Shown: positions 1 to 9,095, counted from the stretch's first letter. The stretch is DNA of 64,000 bases from CAWKDG01 sp963848355 (GCA_963848355.1 CAWKDG010000012.1:930001-994000); one strand, 5' to 3'. The notes: a model not told the origin generated them from the sequence alone. Translations and numbers: made by a program.

Positions 1-1117
1 CCTGGGTCACGGTCTGCCCGGCCACGTCGGGGACGGAGACGGTGGTGTTGCCCGAGCCGATGTGCCACCACCCGAGGGACTGGCCCAGGAAGACGACGAC
101 CACGGCCAGGGCGACGAGCAGGACCACGAGGAGCCCGGCATAGAGGCCCGTCCGGCTCCCGTCGGGCTCCTCGACGTCCTGCCCCGCCACCTGGGCCAGG
201 GTCTGGGTGCCGCTGTAGGGGAGGGCCTGGGTCGTCCCCATCGTCGGCTGTCCCATCATGGGCGGCGCCACGGCGCCGACGGCGCGTCCCTCGCGGAAGC
301 GCATGAGGTCGACGCGCAGGTCGTCGCCGGTGGCGTAGCGGTACTCCGGCGACTTGGCCAGACACTTCAAGATGATGGCTTCGAGATCGGGCGGGACCGC
401 CGGGTTGATCTCGCGCGGCGTCGGCGGGTTCTCGCGGACGTGCTTGGAGGCGACGGCCACGGGCGTGTCGCCCATGAAGGGGGGGCGCCCGGTGACCATC
501 TCGAAGAGGACGACGCCGAGCGAGTAGATGTCGGAGCGGGCGTCGACCCCCATCCCCTCGGCCTGCTCGGGGGAGAAGTAGGTGGCCGTCCCCATCACGG
601 CGCCGGTCTGGGTGAGCGACTCCTCGGTGTTGATGGCCCGGGCGATCCCGAAGTCGGTGACCTTCACGATCCCGTCCTCGGTGATGAGGACGTTGCCCGG
701 CTTCACGTCGCGGTGGATGACGCCGTGGCGGTGGGCGTAGGCCAGGGCGATGGCCACGTCGGCACCGATCTCGGCGGCCCGGTCGGGATGCATGGGCCCG
801 GCCGAACGCAGGATGGAGGACAGGGGCCGCCCGTCGATGAACTCCATGACGATGAAGTACGTCCCCCCGTCCTCGCCCCAGTCGAAGACGGGCACGATGT
901 TCGGGTGCGAGAGGTTGGCGGCGGCCTGGGCCTCACGCCGGAACCGCTCGACGAAGGCGCGGTCGACCGACAGCTCGGGAAACAGGACCTTCAGCGCCAC
1001 GGGCCGGTCGAGCAGCCGGTCGTGGGCGCGGTAGACCTCGGCCATCCCCCCGCGGGCGACCAGATGGGACAGCTCGTAGCGGCCCGACAGGACGCGCGGG
1101 GTCTGGGGGGGCTCCAT
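1..1117 (-). CDS. pknB: PASTA-domain Ser/Thr protein kinase PknB (C-terminus cut by window edge)
   Basis: Membrane Ser/Thr kinase of the actinobacterial cell-wall control block; it phosphorylates division and peptidoglycan proteins and senses wall fragments through PASTA repeats. 372 residues are visible. The kinase domain spans about 13-275, with a glycine loop RGGMAEVY (22-29), Lys43 in ALKVLF, HRDVKPGN at 135-142 and DFG at 155-157. A Pro/Gln/Thr-rich linker leads to one membrane segment (about 325-345). The first PASTA repeat starts near 359 (VSVPDVAG) just before the edge. The ATG at 1117 was chosen because it lies a few residues ahead of the conserved GRYEL start of the kinase fold. It lies 52 bp after pbpA on the same strand, probably one operon. 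The number of PASTA repeats cannot be seen here. Confidence 0.96.
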   Translation of the reverse strand, partial: MEPPQTPRVLSGRYELSHLVARGGMAEVYRAHDRLLDRPVALKVLFPELSVDRAFVERFRREAQAAANLSHPNIVPVFDWGEDGGTYFIVMEFIDGRPLSSILRSAGPMHPDRAAEIGADVAIALAYAHRHGVIHRDVKPGNVLITEDGIVKVTDFGIARAINTEESLTQTGAVMGTATYFSPEQAEGMGVDARSDIYSLGVVLFEMVTGRPPFMGDTPVAVASKHVRENPPTPREINPAVPPDLEAIILKCLAKSPEYRYATGDDLRVDLMRFREGRAVGAVAPPMMGQPTMGTTQALPYSGTQTLAQVAGQDVEEPDGSRTGLYAGLLVVLLVALAVVVVFLGQSLGWWHIGSGNTTVSVPDVAGQTVTQ

Positions 1118-1169
1118 CTGCGTCAGAGCCTACGTCGCGGCCCGTTGGGGGCCTGGGCACATGTCATGG

Positions 1170-2663
1170 TCATCCCTGCGGTCCCAGTACCGCTTCGATC
1201 ATGGCCTTCATGACCGGGCCGGCCACCTGGGCGCCGACTTTGGAGATCTCCGTGTTGGGGATGACCACGGCGACGGCGACGACGGGGTTGCTGGCCGGGG
1301 CGAAGGCGATCATCCAGCCGTTCACGTTGGTGTTGCCCACGCCGGCCTGGGCCGTCCCCGTCTTGGCGGCCACGTCGTCCTGGGGGAGGAAGCCCACGTA
1401 GTCCGCCGTGCCCTCGGTCACGACCTCCCGCATGAGGCCCTTGATGGCCGTGGCCGTCGTGGCCGAGGTGGCCTGCTTCCACGGGGTGGGTTGGTACTGG
1501 GTGACCAGGTTCCCGTCCGAGTCGCGGATCTCGTCCATGACGTGCGGGGTCATGATGACCCCGTTGTCGGCGATGGCCGACGCCACCATGGCCATCTGCA
1601 GCGGGCTGGCCTGGGTGCACTTCTGGCCGATGGACGAGTAGGCCAGGAACACCTGGGCGTTCTCGTAACAGCTCGGCTGCAGGAAGTTGGAGATCTCCTC
1701 CGACCCGTGGGGAAGGTCGATGGGGGGCTGCTGGTTGAAACCGAAGGCGTCGGCTTCGGCCGTCATGCCGGCGGCGCCGATCTTCGTCCCCAGGATGGCG
1801 AAGCCGGTGTCGCACGAGGGGGGCAGCATCTGGGCGATGGTCCCGCCGCACGGCGCGTGGTCGTCGTTGTTGAGGGGCTGGGTCTGGCCCTTGAAGTAGC
1901 CGGCGGGGATGGGACCGAACGACGGCATGGGCGTGTTCACCAGCTGGGGGGCCCGGTCGTAGGCCGCCGCCGAGGTGACGATCTTGAAGGTCGAACCAGG
2001 CCCGAACTGCGACGCGTCCTGATAGGCCAGCGACGTGAACGGCGCGAATCCGTACTCATTCCTGTTGTTGTCCTGAACGAAGGCGAATTCCTCCTCCTTC
2101 GCGTTCAGCGAGACCAGCAGGTTGGGGTCGTAGGTCGGGTTGGCGTACATGGCCAGCACCGCTCCCGTCTGCGGATCGAGGGCCACCACCGCCCCCATCT
2201 GTCCGCCCAGGGCCGCCCGGGCCGCCTCCTGCAGCTTGGTCGAGATGGTGAGGGTGACGGTGTCGGTGATGGGGCCGCCCGTCGTCAGGAGGTCCTTCAA
2301 GGAGGTGACCGGTTTGTTGTGGGCCACCAGGTACTGGTTGTAGGAGGCCTCCACCCCGTACTGGAGATAATTGGGCGAGTCGATCCCCACCACCCCGGAG
2401 AAGAGCGTCGCCCACTTCGGGGGGTAGACGCGCTCGTACTTGTAACCGCTTGCCTTGGGGGCGGGTTTCGACTCGGCCAGGACCTGGCCGTCGGCGCTCT
2501 GGATGACACCGCGTGGTTGCTGGCTCTGGGCCCGCACCGAGGGATTGTTGGCATCGGTGGCGTACTGGTGCGCCTTCACCACCTGGATGTTGTTGAGCTG
2601 CAGGAAGAGGATGAAGAAGCAGATCACCATGCCCACGCCGAGCCAACGGATCCGTCGGGCCAT
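1170..2663 (-). CDS. pbpA: Class B penicillin-binding protein PbpA (D,D-transpeptidase)
   Basis: Cross-links peptidoglycan outside the membrane. 497 residues, normal for PbpA. A single N-terminal anchor (about 8-24, GMVICFFILFLQL) is followed by a dimerisation region and the transpeptidase domain. Catalytic motifs: S224-T-F-K227 (SxxK) and K434-T-G. The position expected for SxN reads S283-C-D285, so Asp replaces the usual Asn. An in-frame start exists further upstream at 2834, but ATG 2663 gives the standard MARRIRWLG start and lies 1 bp after the pstP stop, so translation is probably coupled. In most actinobacteria rodA lies between pstP and pbpA; here there is no room for it. Confidence 0.95.
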   Translation of the reverse strand: MARRIRWLGVGMVICFFILFLQLNNIQVVKAHQYATDANNPSVRAQSQQPRGVIQSADGQVLAESKPAPKASGYKYERVYPPKWATLFSGVVGIDSPNYLQYGVEASYNQYLVAHNKPVTSLKDLLTTGGPITDTVTLTISTKLQEAARAALGGQMGAVVALDPQTGAVLAMYANPTYDPNLLVSLNAKEEEFAFVQDNNRNEYGFAPFTSLAYQDASQFGPGSTFKIVTSAAAYDRAPQLVNTPMPSFGPIPAGYFKGQTQPLNNDDHAPCGGTIAQMLPPSCDTGFAILGTKIGAAGMTAEADAFGFNQQPPIDLPHGSEEISNFLQPSCYENAQVFLAYSSIGQKCTQASPLQMAMVASAIADNGVIMTPHVMDEIRDSDGNLVTQYQPTPWKQATSATTATAIKGLMREVVTEGTADYVGFLPQDDVAAKTGTAQAGVGNTNVNGWMIAFAPASNPVVAVAVVIPNTEISKVGAQVAGPVMKAMIEAVLGPQG

Positions 2664-2664
2664 G

Positions 2665-4011
2665 TCAGGGCACCGCCGTTCCCGACACGGTGGTGACCGG
2701 ACCCGGCACCGTCGTCGTCGTGGTGGTCGTGGTCGACGTGGCGCAGCTCGCCGGTGGGTTCTCCAGGCTGCACTGGGCCGCCACCAGCTGGGCCACGTAG
2801 CGGTTGGCCGCCGTCCGGGTCGGCTCCTGCACACCCGAGCGCAGCGCCGGGACGACGATCGACCCCACCTGGCCCGTCGTCACCCCGGTGTAGGTCACGA
2901 TCTTGGGGTCGAGACCGAGGAAGCCGCCGGGGCGACCCTGGAAGATGACCAACTGGTTCTTCTGCAGTCCGACGAAGTACGAATCGCCCACATACACCTT
3001 GATCACGTACCAGGCGCCGTAGGCGATGCCACCCAGGAGCACGAGGAAGAGAAGCACGCGGAACGTGATCCGCCGCGGGCCCTTGCGCTTGGGGCGAGGC
3101 TCTTCGGCCGTCGCCGCCGGAGCCGTTGCGACGGCACCGGTACGGTCGTCCCGGCGGGGAACGACGTCGGGGGGCGAGGTGACGGCGGATTCCTCGCGCA
3201 CGTCGGCGACGAGGACAGCACCGGTGAGATCCCCGGGCGTCGCCTCGCCCGGTGTCGCCACCGCTTCGGCGGCGGCGCTGTCGCTGTCCTCTCCGACGAG
3301 GACGTCGACGACGACGGCGGTGATGTTGTCGTTCCCGCCCGACTGGTTGGCCAGACCCACGAGGGTCTCGGCCGCCTCGTGCGGATCGCGCACCGACGAG
3401 AGGACACCGGCGATGCCGTCGGGGAGGACTTCGTTGGAGAGCCCGTCGGAGCACAACAGGTAGCGGTCGCCATCCTCGGGAACGACCTCCCACAGATCCA
3501 CCTCGACCTGGGGGCCGATCCCGAGGGCGCGGGTGAGGATGTGACGCTTGGGGTGGACGGCCGCTTCCGCTTCGGAGAGCGCGCCCTGGGCCACGAGCTC
3601 CTCGGCCACCGAGTGGTCCACGCTGAGCTGGTCGAGCGTCCCGTCGTGGAATCGGTACGACCGCGAGTCACCGACGTTCACGAGGACCAGGCGGTCGCCG
3701 TCAGCGGTGGCCACCAGCGCGGCGGCGGTGACGGTGGTGCCCATCCCCCGCAGCGCCTGGTCGCCGACGCCGCGTTCCCACACCGCCCGGTTGGCGTCCT
3801 GGACGGCGGCCACCAGCCCGTCCATGGTGGGCGTCCGGTTGAAACCTGCTTCAAGGGCCTCGACGGCGATGGCGGCGGCCACCTCGCCCCCAGCGTGGCC
3901 CCCCATGCCGTCGGCCACGGCGAAGAGGGTGAGGCCTTCGAGGGCGCGGTCCTCGTTGACGGTGCGGACGCGGCCGACGTGGGAGGCCGAGCCCGACCGC
4001 AGGACCGTCAC
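2665..4011 (-). CDS. pstP: PP2C-family Ser/Thr protein phosphatase PstP
   Basis: Metal-dependent phosphatase that reverses PknA/PknB-type phosphorylation. 448 residues. The cytosolic PP2C domain (about 1-240) carries NEDR, the metal-binding ADGMGGH, GDSR, CSDGL and GGNDNIT motifs in the usual order. A charged linker follows (about 245-305), then one membrane segment (about 312-333, VLLFLVLLGGIAYG) and an extracytoplasmic tail ending in a Thr run and a Pro/Val/Thr stretch. It lies between fhaB (22 bp away) and pbpA (1 bp), in the conserved gene order. Confidence 0.96.
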   Translation of the reverse strand: MTVLRSGSASHVGRVRTVNEDRALEGLTLFAVADGMGGHAGGEVAAAIAVEALEAGFNRTPTMDGLVAAVQDANRAVWERGVGDQALRGMGTTVTAAALVATADGDRLVLVNVGDSRSYRFHDGTLDQLSVDHSVAEELVAQGALSEAEAAVHPKRHILTRALGIGPQVEVDLWEVVPEDGDRYLLCSDGLSNEVLPDGIAGVLSSVRDPHEAAETLVGLANQSGGNDNITAVVVDVLVGEDSDSAAAEAVATPGEATPGDLTGAVLVADVREESAVTSPPDVVPRRDDRTGAVATAPAATAEEPRPKRKGPRRITFRVLLFLVLLGGIAYGAWYVIKVYVGDSYFVGLQKNQLVIFQGRPGGFLGLDPKIVTYTGVTTGQVGSIVVPALRSGVQEPTRTAANRYVAQLVAAQCSLENPPASCATSTTTTTTTTVPGPVTTVSGTAVP

Positions 4012-4033
4012 CGTGTCACCGTCGCCGACACTG

Positions 4034-4513
4034 TCACCGCGCCATCTCGAACACGGTGCCCCCGACCTGGAGGAGGTCGCCCCGGCCGAGCCGGGTGGGC
4101 CCGTCGATCCGCTCGGCGTTCACCCACGTCCCGTTGGTGGAGCCCAGATCCTCGACCCAGACGGTGCCGTCGCGCCGGAAGACGCGGGCGTGGAGGTTCG
4201 AGGTGTAGGCGTCGTCCACGTGGACGGCACAGCCCGGGGCGCGCCCCACGGTGATCTCGTCGGTCAGGTCGTAGATGTGGCCCCGGTAGCCCGCCGGTTC
4301 GATCACCTTCAGGTGGAAGCGCCCGCTGCGCTCGCGTCGCGACCCGGCGTCTCCTGAGGCATCGGCGCCCCGCACCTTCGGCGGCCGAATCTCCACCCAG
4401 ACGGCCCGGATGACCCGGAAGAAGAAGAGCCAGATGAGGGCGACGACGAAGATCTCGAGCGCCCGCAGGAGGTTCTGGTTGTCGAGCGCCGTAGCGGAGA
4501 GATGGACGGCCAC
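4034..4513 (-). CDS. fhaB: FHA-domain membrane protein FhaB (FipA)
   Basis: Phosphothreonine-reading adaptor of the division and wall machinery. 159 residues. A membrane helix near the N-terminus (about 19-40, IFVVALIWLFFFRVI) is followed by a short basic linker. The C-terminal FHA domain (about 75-157) shows GRAPGC, the SNLHAR Ser/His pair and GSTNGTWVN, which are the phosphothreonine-contact motifs. The small size and single N-terminal helix match FhaB rather than FhaA. Spacing to fhaA is 4 bp, which implies co-transcription. Confidence 0.94.
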   Translation of the reverse strand: MAVHLSATALDNQNLLRALEIFVVALIWLFFFRVIRAVWVEIRPPKVRGADASGDAGSRRERSGRFHLKVIEPAGYRGHIYDLTDEITVGRAPGCAVHVDDAYTSNLHARVFRRDGTVWVEDLGSTNGTWVNAERIDGPTRLGRGDLLQVGGTVFEMAR

Positions 4514-4517
4514 GCTC

Positions 4518-5174
4518 TCAGGAGGTCTCGAATCGCAAGGTGGTCGTGCCCACGGTGATCTCGTCTCCGTCCTCGAGCACCCGCTCGGTCACAGGGGTGC
4601 CGTTGACCTTGGTCCCGTTGGTCGACCGGAGATCGGCCACCACCACGTCGCTCCCGAGGCGCCGGATCTCGGCGTGGCGCCGACTGACGTTCTGGTCGTT
4701 CAGCGTCACCGTGCACTCCGGGAGCCGGCCGATCACGATCGGCTCCACCCCCAGCACGATACGGGACCCGTCGGGCAGAACCACGGATCCGGTCGACATC
4801 CCGTCCGGCCCTTCCTGGACATCACCTGTGACCGTGAACCGACCGGGACGGAGAGTGTCGAGGCTGTGGAGGGCCACCGTGACGGGGCCGACGAACTCGT
4901 ATCCCTCGGCCCGGGCGTGGTCACGTGCGGCATCGGCCAGCTCCCGGGCCAGGGCGTCGGCGAAGCTGTCGAAGCGCTCGGCGTCCTGGGGCGACAGCAT
5001 CACCACGAAGGCGTTGGGGGCGATGAGTCCCTTCACCCCGACCCGGCGCAGCAGGTCCATCTCGCGGGTCAGCCGCCGGGCGATCTCGACCGGCTGGAGT
5101 CCGGAGCGCAGCGCCTTGGAGAACGCGCCCTCCACAAGTCGCTCGAGCCGTTGCTCGAACTGCTGGAGTCCCAT
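4518..5174 (-). CDS. fhaA: FHA-domain protein FhaA (DUF3662 plus FHA)
   Basis: Cytosolic phosphothreonine-binding partner of PknB signalling. 218 residues. The N-terminal DUF3662 domain (about 1-115) opens with the family signature MGLQQFEQRLERLVEG and RSGLQPVEIARRL. The C-terminal FHA domain (about 140-216) has IGRLPEC, SRRHAE and STNGTKVNG. An in-frame ATG at 5255 would add 27 residues, but family members begin at MGLQQF, so ATG 5174 is preferred. It is the first gene of the leftward block; its promoter should lie in 5175-5468, where I saw no clear -35/-10 pair. Confidence 0.93.
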   Translation of the reverse strand: MGLQQFEQRLERLVEGAFSKALRSGLQPVEIARRLTREMDLLRRVGVKGLIAPNAFVVMLSPQDAERFDSFADALARELADAARDHARAEGYEFVGPVTVALHSLDTLRPGRFTVTGDVQEGPDGMSTGSVVLPDGSRIVLGVEPIVIGRLPECTVTLNDQNVSRRHAEIRRLGSDVVVADLRSTNGTKVNGTPVTERVLEDGDEITVGTTTLRFETS

Positions 5175-5468
5175 CGTGGATGCAGATCCTACCGGTGACC
5201 CGTCCCGGAGGCGCATGTCGGGCTCACCGTCCGCCCCCGGAGCGGGACCCTCCACACCGGACCTGAGCTGGGAGATCGCTCGCCGGATCGGTCCCCGGGG
5301 GGACGGGGTCCCGGTGCCCGGAGGGGACGTGGGCCGGCCTTCCCGCGCACTTCGACGCCCTCTCCGGCCCCGTCCACCGGCTGGCTCGAACCTGGGGACG
5401 AGGTGCCGTCAGAGGGTCACATCGCGTGACACACGGCGCACGCCCACAGCCGTGGCATCGGGACTCAG

Positions 5469-5514
5469 ACACAATGAAGGCCCCAGCCGACCAGGCGTGG
5501 GGCCTTCACTGTGT
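5469..5514. terminator. Long stem-loop between the fhaA block and the next gene
   Basis: Arms 5469-5485 and 5498-5514 form a 17-bp stem with a single mismatch and a 12-nt loop. It sits downstream of the leftward gene 5548-5994 and upstream of fhaA, so it probably ends that transcript. Neither side has a strong T run. The rest of 5175-5547 shows no gene. Confidence 0.7.
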
Positions 5515-5547
5515 CACTGGCCGGACCCCGGGTCCGAACCTCGACGA

Positions 5548-5994
5548 TCAGAGATCCATCGAGGTGCCCTTCACCAGGCTGAGTTTTCCGCCCTTCACGC
5601 ACACGTCGGCCGAGACGCTCTGGCCGGTGGCCGTGTAGGTCGATGTACCTCCGGTCACACTGCCCGACACGACGTATTCAGTCCCCCCGGGACAGCTGGT
5701 GCCCGACTGGGTGAAGGAGACGGACACTGTCGTCGTCCCACCCTTGGAGGGGCTCCACTTGATGGTGCCGCCGCCCGTCGCCAGGGACACTGAAGAGCCG
5801 CTCGCCGACTTGTTGTTCGCGCTCTTCGGCGTGCAACTCGAGATCTTGAATGTCTTCGTTTCTCCCCCCGTGAGCTTCTTGCACGACGGCGCCGTTGCTG
5901 CGCCAGCCGAGGAAGACAAGAGATTCACGGTTACGAATGACGCCGGAACGGCCAGTGCCGTACCCAGTGTCACGGCTAGAAGCAGACGTCGCAT
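5548..5994 (-). CDS. Small exported protein of unknown function
   Basis: 148 residues. A signal peptide (about 1-33, basic MRR start, hydrophobic core, SSAGAATA cleavage region) is followed by a Ser/Thr/Gly-rich mature domain of about 115 residues with Cys near both ends, likely a beta-sandwich (inference). The longer upstream frame is rejected: ATG 5994 has a good ribosome site (GGGAGGG 9 nt upstream) and the extra N-terminus is Arg-rich out-of-frame-like sequence. It is transcribed alone, with a stem-loop after its stop. Not recognised as a known family. Confidence 0.85.
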   Translation of the reverse strand: MRRLLLAVTLGTALAVPASFVTVNLLSSSAGAATAPSCKKLTGGETKTFKISSCTPKSANNKSASGSSVSLATGGGTIKWSPSKGGTTTVSVSFTQSGTSCPGGTEYVVSGSVTGGTSTYTATGQSVSADVCVKGGKLSLVKGTSMDL

Positions 5995-6452
5995 GTCATT
6001 ACCCTCCCGTTTCGAGTAGTGCGGGTTTCCGCGTCGTCGCGATACCCGTCGGTCGACCCCGGAACCCGGGTGATCACACGGGGGTACATACGCCTGGTTG
6101 CACACAGGTGCTTCTACGTAACGACAGACCGGCGCCGAGCGGGCAATGCCGGCTCGACGCCAGGCGAAGGGCGCGTACGTTTCGGTCTCGCCGAGCTCGG
6201 GTAACCGGATTGACCAGAGGCCCATCTGCTTGTCGTCGCCAACTTGCCTCTCACAACAGAAGCGACCCCGGATCTGGCCCCCCCGCCTCCGGGGTCGCTT
6301 CGCGGCGGGGTACCCCGGGTCCGTGGACAAGCGCCGCTGTGCAGCCACGGACCAAGTGCCCTGGTCAGGAGCCGAAAGACCTTCGCCGAGATGTCGGTCG
6401 ACCCGCGTGAACGAGGCCTCAAGAATGGCTCTGACCTGGTCGATCTTCGGTT
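5995..6452. promoter_or_regulatory. Divergent intergenic region with structured leader
   Basis: 458 bases between the leftward exported-protein gene and the rightward GGDEF-EAL gene. No convincing gene. About 6120-6215 contains several short G+C-rich complementary segments that could fold on either strand. A perfect 14-bp hairpin follows at 6259-6301. Both promoters should lie here. Confidence 0.45.
6259..6301 (+). terminator. Terminator-like hairpin upstream of the GGDEF-EAL gene
   Basis: Arms 6259-6272 and 6288-6301 pair perfectly over 14 bp around a 15-nt C-rich loop. No coding gene ends here on either strand, so it may end a leader RNA or act as an attenuator for the gene starting at 6453. 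There is no T run, so termination is not proved. Confidence 0.5.
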
Positions 6453-9086
6453 ATGGCAACTGGTCGGCTGCGTCGCCTGCTCTCGGGCGAGGCAAGGGGC
6501 GTGCATTTCTCGGCCGTGCTCTTCATGGGCCCACTGGCCGCCGTGGCCATCCTGGGCGCTCGCCAGCTGGATCTCGTCACCCGGACCCCGATCTGGCTCA
6601 TTCCGCTGATCCTGGTGGGCGGGCAGACGGTGACGACCACCGCGGGTATCTGGTGGGACCGGGCCCACACCCGTCCCCGACTGCACCTCCTGACGGCCTC
6701 GCAGATGATCGTGGTCACCGCCACGATCTACGCCACCGGTTGGGGACCGGCGCTCGGGATCGGCTTGATCCTCATGGGCCAGGACACCCTGGCGGTGACC
6801 GGCTCGTCGTCCCAGAAGGTGGTGCTGGGGTGGACCCTGACCTGTCTGGCCGCCGGCGAGGGTTTCATCGCCCTCGGATGGGTCCGCTCATTGGTGCCGG
6901 TTCCCGAGGTGCACGGCCTGGCTGTCCTGGTCGGTATCGGAATCGTGTTCTCGTACCGGTCCCTGCGGTCGGCGTTGATCGACAGAGAAGAGGCGGCGGC
7001 GCTCACCGACAAGCGGGAGCGACGCTTCCGTGCGCTCGTGCAGAGCTCCTCCGATCTGGTGTTCGCCGTCGACTCGACATCGACCGTGACCTATGCCAGT
7101 CCGTCGTGCACGAAGGTCCTCGGATATGAGCCCGACATGATGCTGGGTTCCGAGACGGGAACACTCGTCCACGACGAGGACGTGGAGGCTCTGCGTCTGA
7201 CCCTCAGGGACATCACAGGGGTCCACGGAGGATCGACGGAGTTCTCTATCAGGGTCCGGCACCAGAACGGGAGCTGGCGTTGGCTCGAAGGCCTGGCCAC
7301 CAACCTCCTCGACGACCCCGCCGTGGCGGGCGTGGTCATCAACGCCCGCGACGTCACCGAACGCAGGGCACGACTGGAGCGCCACACGGCGATATCCGAT
7401 CTCGGACGGGAAGTCCTTCGAGCGACCACCCTCGACGCCTCCTTCGCCTCGGTCGTCGACGTCGTCAACCGCATCGTCTGTGCGCGCTCCTCTCGTGTTG
7501 TCAGTGTGCCTCAGAGCAGTGCCTCCGACGAGCGAGCGGGGAACACGCCGGCCGAACCACGGGCATTTGACGACGTACCGAGCTTGCGCGTTCCCGTGGG
7601 TGACCCCGAGCAACCGCTCGCCTACATCGAGGTCTACAAGGACGGGCTCACGACGTCGGCCGAGGAGCAGTTCGTCGAGGGGGTTTCAGGGATCGTGCTG
7701 TCGGCGATCGTCCGCTTCGGGGCGGAGGACGCCATCCGCCACCAGGCCTTGCACGATCCGCTCACCGGTCTTCCCAACCGCGTCCTCTTCAACGACCGGC
7801 TCGAACACGCTCTGTTCCGACGGACCCGGGATACCCGGTACATCGCCGTCATGGTCGTCGACCTGGACGGATTCAAGAACGTCAACGACAGCCTCGGGCA
7901 TCTCACCGGCGATGCACTGTTGATCGCCGTGGCCGACCGTTTCGGTGCCAGCCTTCGGGGATTCGACACGATCGCCCGTCTCGGCGGTGACGAGTTCGCC
8001 ATTCTCTTCGACGAGCTCCCGACACCGGACCACGCCGATCGGATCGCGCAACGGGTCCTCGATGCCCTCAGCGATCCCTTGCAGCTGCCTGACCGGGAGG
8101 TGGCGATCGGCGCCAGCGTCGGCGTCGCCCTCACCAACCAGTCCGACACCAGGGCCGATCGGCTCCTGGCTGATGCCGACGCGGCGATGTATCGGGCCAA
8201 GCGGGAGGGAAAGGGCTGTTACCGCATCTTCGAAGCCGCCATGCACACGGCCACCGTCGAACGCATGAACCTCGAGCAGGAGCTCCGCACGGCGCTCAGG
8301 GAGAACGCCCTCACCGTCCACTACCAGCCGATCGTCGACACGATCACGGGTCGCGTCAGCTCGTTCGAGGCCCTCGCTCGTTGGTCGCACCCGACCCGGG
8401 GATTCATTCCCCCCGTGACGTTCATCCCCCTGGCCGAGGAATCGGGCCTCATCGTCGACCTCGGCCGTTTTGTTCTGATCGAGGCCTGCCACCAGGCGCA
8501 GGAGTGGCACCGGAGGTTCCCCGATCTGTGCCCCGCCATCTCGGTCAACGCCTCGCGTCTGCAGCTGGCGAGCCCCACCTTCGTCGCGCAGGTCGCCGAC
8601 TCCCTCAGCCGGGCGGGCCTCGATCCGTCGTCGCTCATCGTCGAGATCACCGAGTCGATTCTGGCATCCGAGTCCCGACAGCTGATCGCCACCCTGGACG
8701 AACTGCGGCGGCTCGGCGTCCGCATCGCCATCGACGACTTCGGTACCGGCTATTCATCACTGGCGGCGTTGGCCGAACTCCCGATCGACATCTTGAAGAT
8801 CGACAAGCGCTTCGTCGACAACCTCGTCCAGGACGCCCAGGGCCGAGGATTCGTCATGGCCATCATGCAACTGGCGCAGACCCTTCGCCTGGAGACGACG
8901 GCCGAGGGGGTCGAGGATGCGCAGCAGCGCGACGCACTCGTCCTGCTCGGATGCACGCATATCCAGGGGTACTTCTTCTCCCGGCCCATGCCCGCCGACC
9001 AGGTCGGCGATTACCTCGGACGCGAGGGAAACGGGGCTACGGGGAACGACGACGTGACGATCGTCGAAGCCACCCGCCTCCCGTAG
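6453..9086 (+). CDS. Membrane PAS-GGDEF-EAL cyclic di-GMP enzyme
   Basis: Predicted bifunctional diguanylate cyclase and cyclic di-GMP phosphodiesterase. 877 residues. About six membrane helices (20-180) are followed by a PAS domain (about 195-305, ending in the TERRAR linker), a spacer (about 310-425), a GGDEF domain with intact G511-G-D-E-F515 and an inhibitory RxxD site (RGFD) just upstream, and an EAL domain starting at E639-A-L. EAL catalytic signatures are all visible: VNAS, VEITES, DDFGTGYSS, LKIDK, AEGVED and QGYFFSRP. Both activities therefore look possible. It converges on the bldD-like gene, 9 bp away. ATG 6453 is used; its ribosome site is weak. Confidence 0.95.
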   Translation: MATGRLRRLLSGEARGVHFSAVLFMGPLAAVAILGARQLDLVTRTPIWLIPLILVGGQTVTTTAGIWWDRAHTRPRLHLLTASQMIVVTATIYATGWGPALGIGLILMGQDTLAVTGSSSQKVVLGWTLTCLAAGEGFIALGWVRSLVPVPEVHGLAVLVGIGIVFSYRSLRSALIDREEAAALTDKRERRFRALVQSSSDLVFAVDSTSTVTYASPSCTKVLGYEPDMMLGSETGTLVHDEDVEALRLTLRDITGVHGGSTEFSIRVRHQNGSWRWLEGLATNLLDDPAVAGVVINARDVTERRARLERHTAISDLGREVLRATTLDASFASVVDVVNRIVCARSSRVVSVPQSSASDERAGNTPAEPRAFDDVPSLRVPVGDPEQPLAYIEVYKDGLTTSAEEQFVEGVSGIVLSAIVRFGAEDAIRHQALHDPLTGLPNRVLFNDRLEHALFRRTRDTRYIAVMVVDLDGFKNVNDSLGHLTGDALLIAVADRFGASLRGFDTIARLGGDEFAILFDELPTPDHADRIAQRVLDALSDPLQLPDREVAIGASVGVALTNQSDTRADRLLADADAAMYRAKREGKGCYRIFEAAMHTATVERMNLEQELRTALRENALTVHYQPIVDTITGRVSSFEALARWSHPTRGFIPPVTFIPLAEESGLIVDLGRFVLIEACHQAQEWHRRFPDLCPAISVNASRLQLASPTFVAQVADSLSRAGLDPSSLIVEITESILASESRQLIATLDELRRLGVRIAIDDFGTGYSSLAALAELPIDILKIDKRFVDNLVQDAQGRGFVMAIMQLAQTLRLETTAEGVEDAQQRDALVLLGCTHIQGYFFSRPMPADQVGDYLGREGNGATGNDDVTIVEATRLP

Positions 9087-9095
9087 AGGGGGCGA

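Noticed and set aside
62..1213. 383-codon plus-strand frame
   Set aside because: Antisense shadow of pknB; low-complexity Gly/Asp/His-rich translation with no domain, while the minus strand encodes a full kinase.
2455..4254. 599-codon plus-strand frame over pstP and fhaB
   Set aside because: Arg/Gly/His-rich shadow; both real genes are on the other strand.
5380..5440. tRNA suggested by a GGTTCGAGCC-like T loop on the minus strand
   Set aside because: The flanking bases do not form T, anticodon or acceptor stems.
6120..6215. Cyclic di-GMP-I riboswitch
   Set aside because: Some fragments resemble the aptamer, but loop lengths and the order of paired elements do not fit well enough to call it; kept only as a leader-RNA question.
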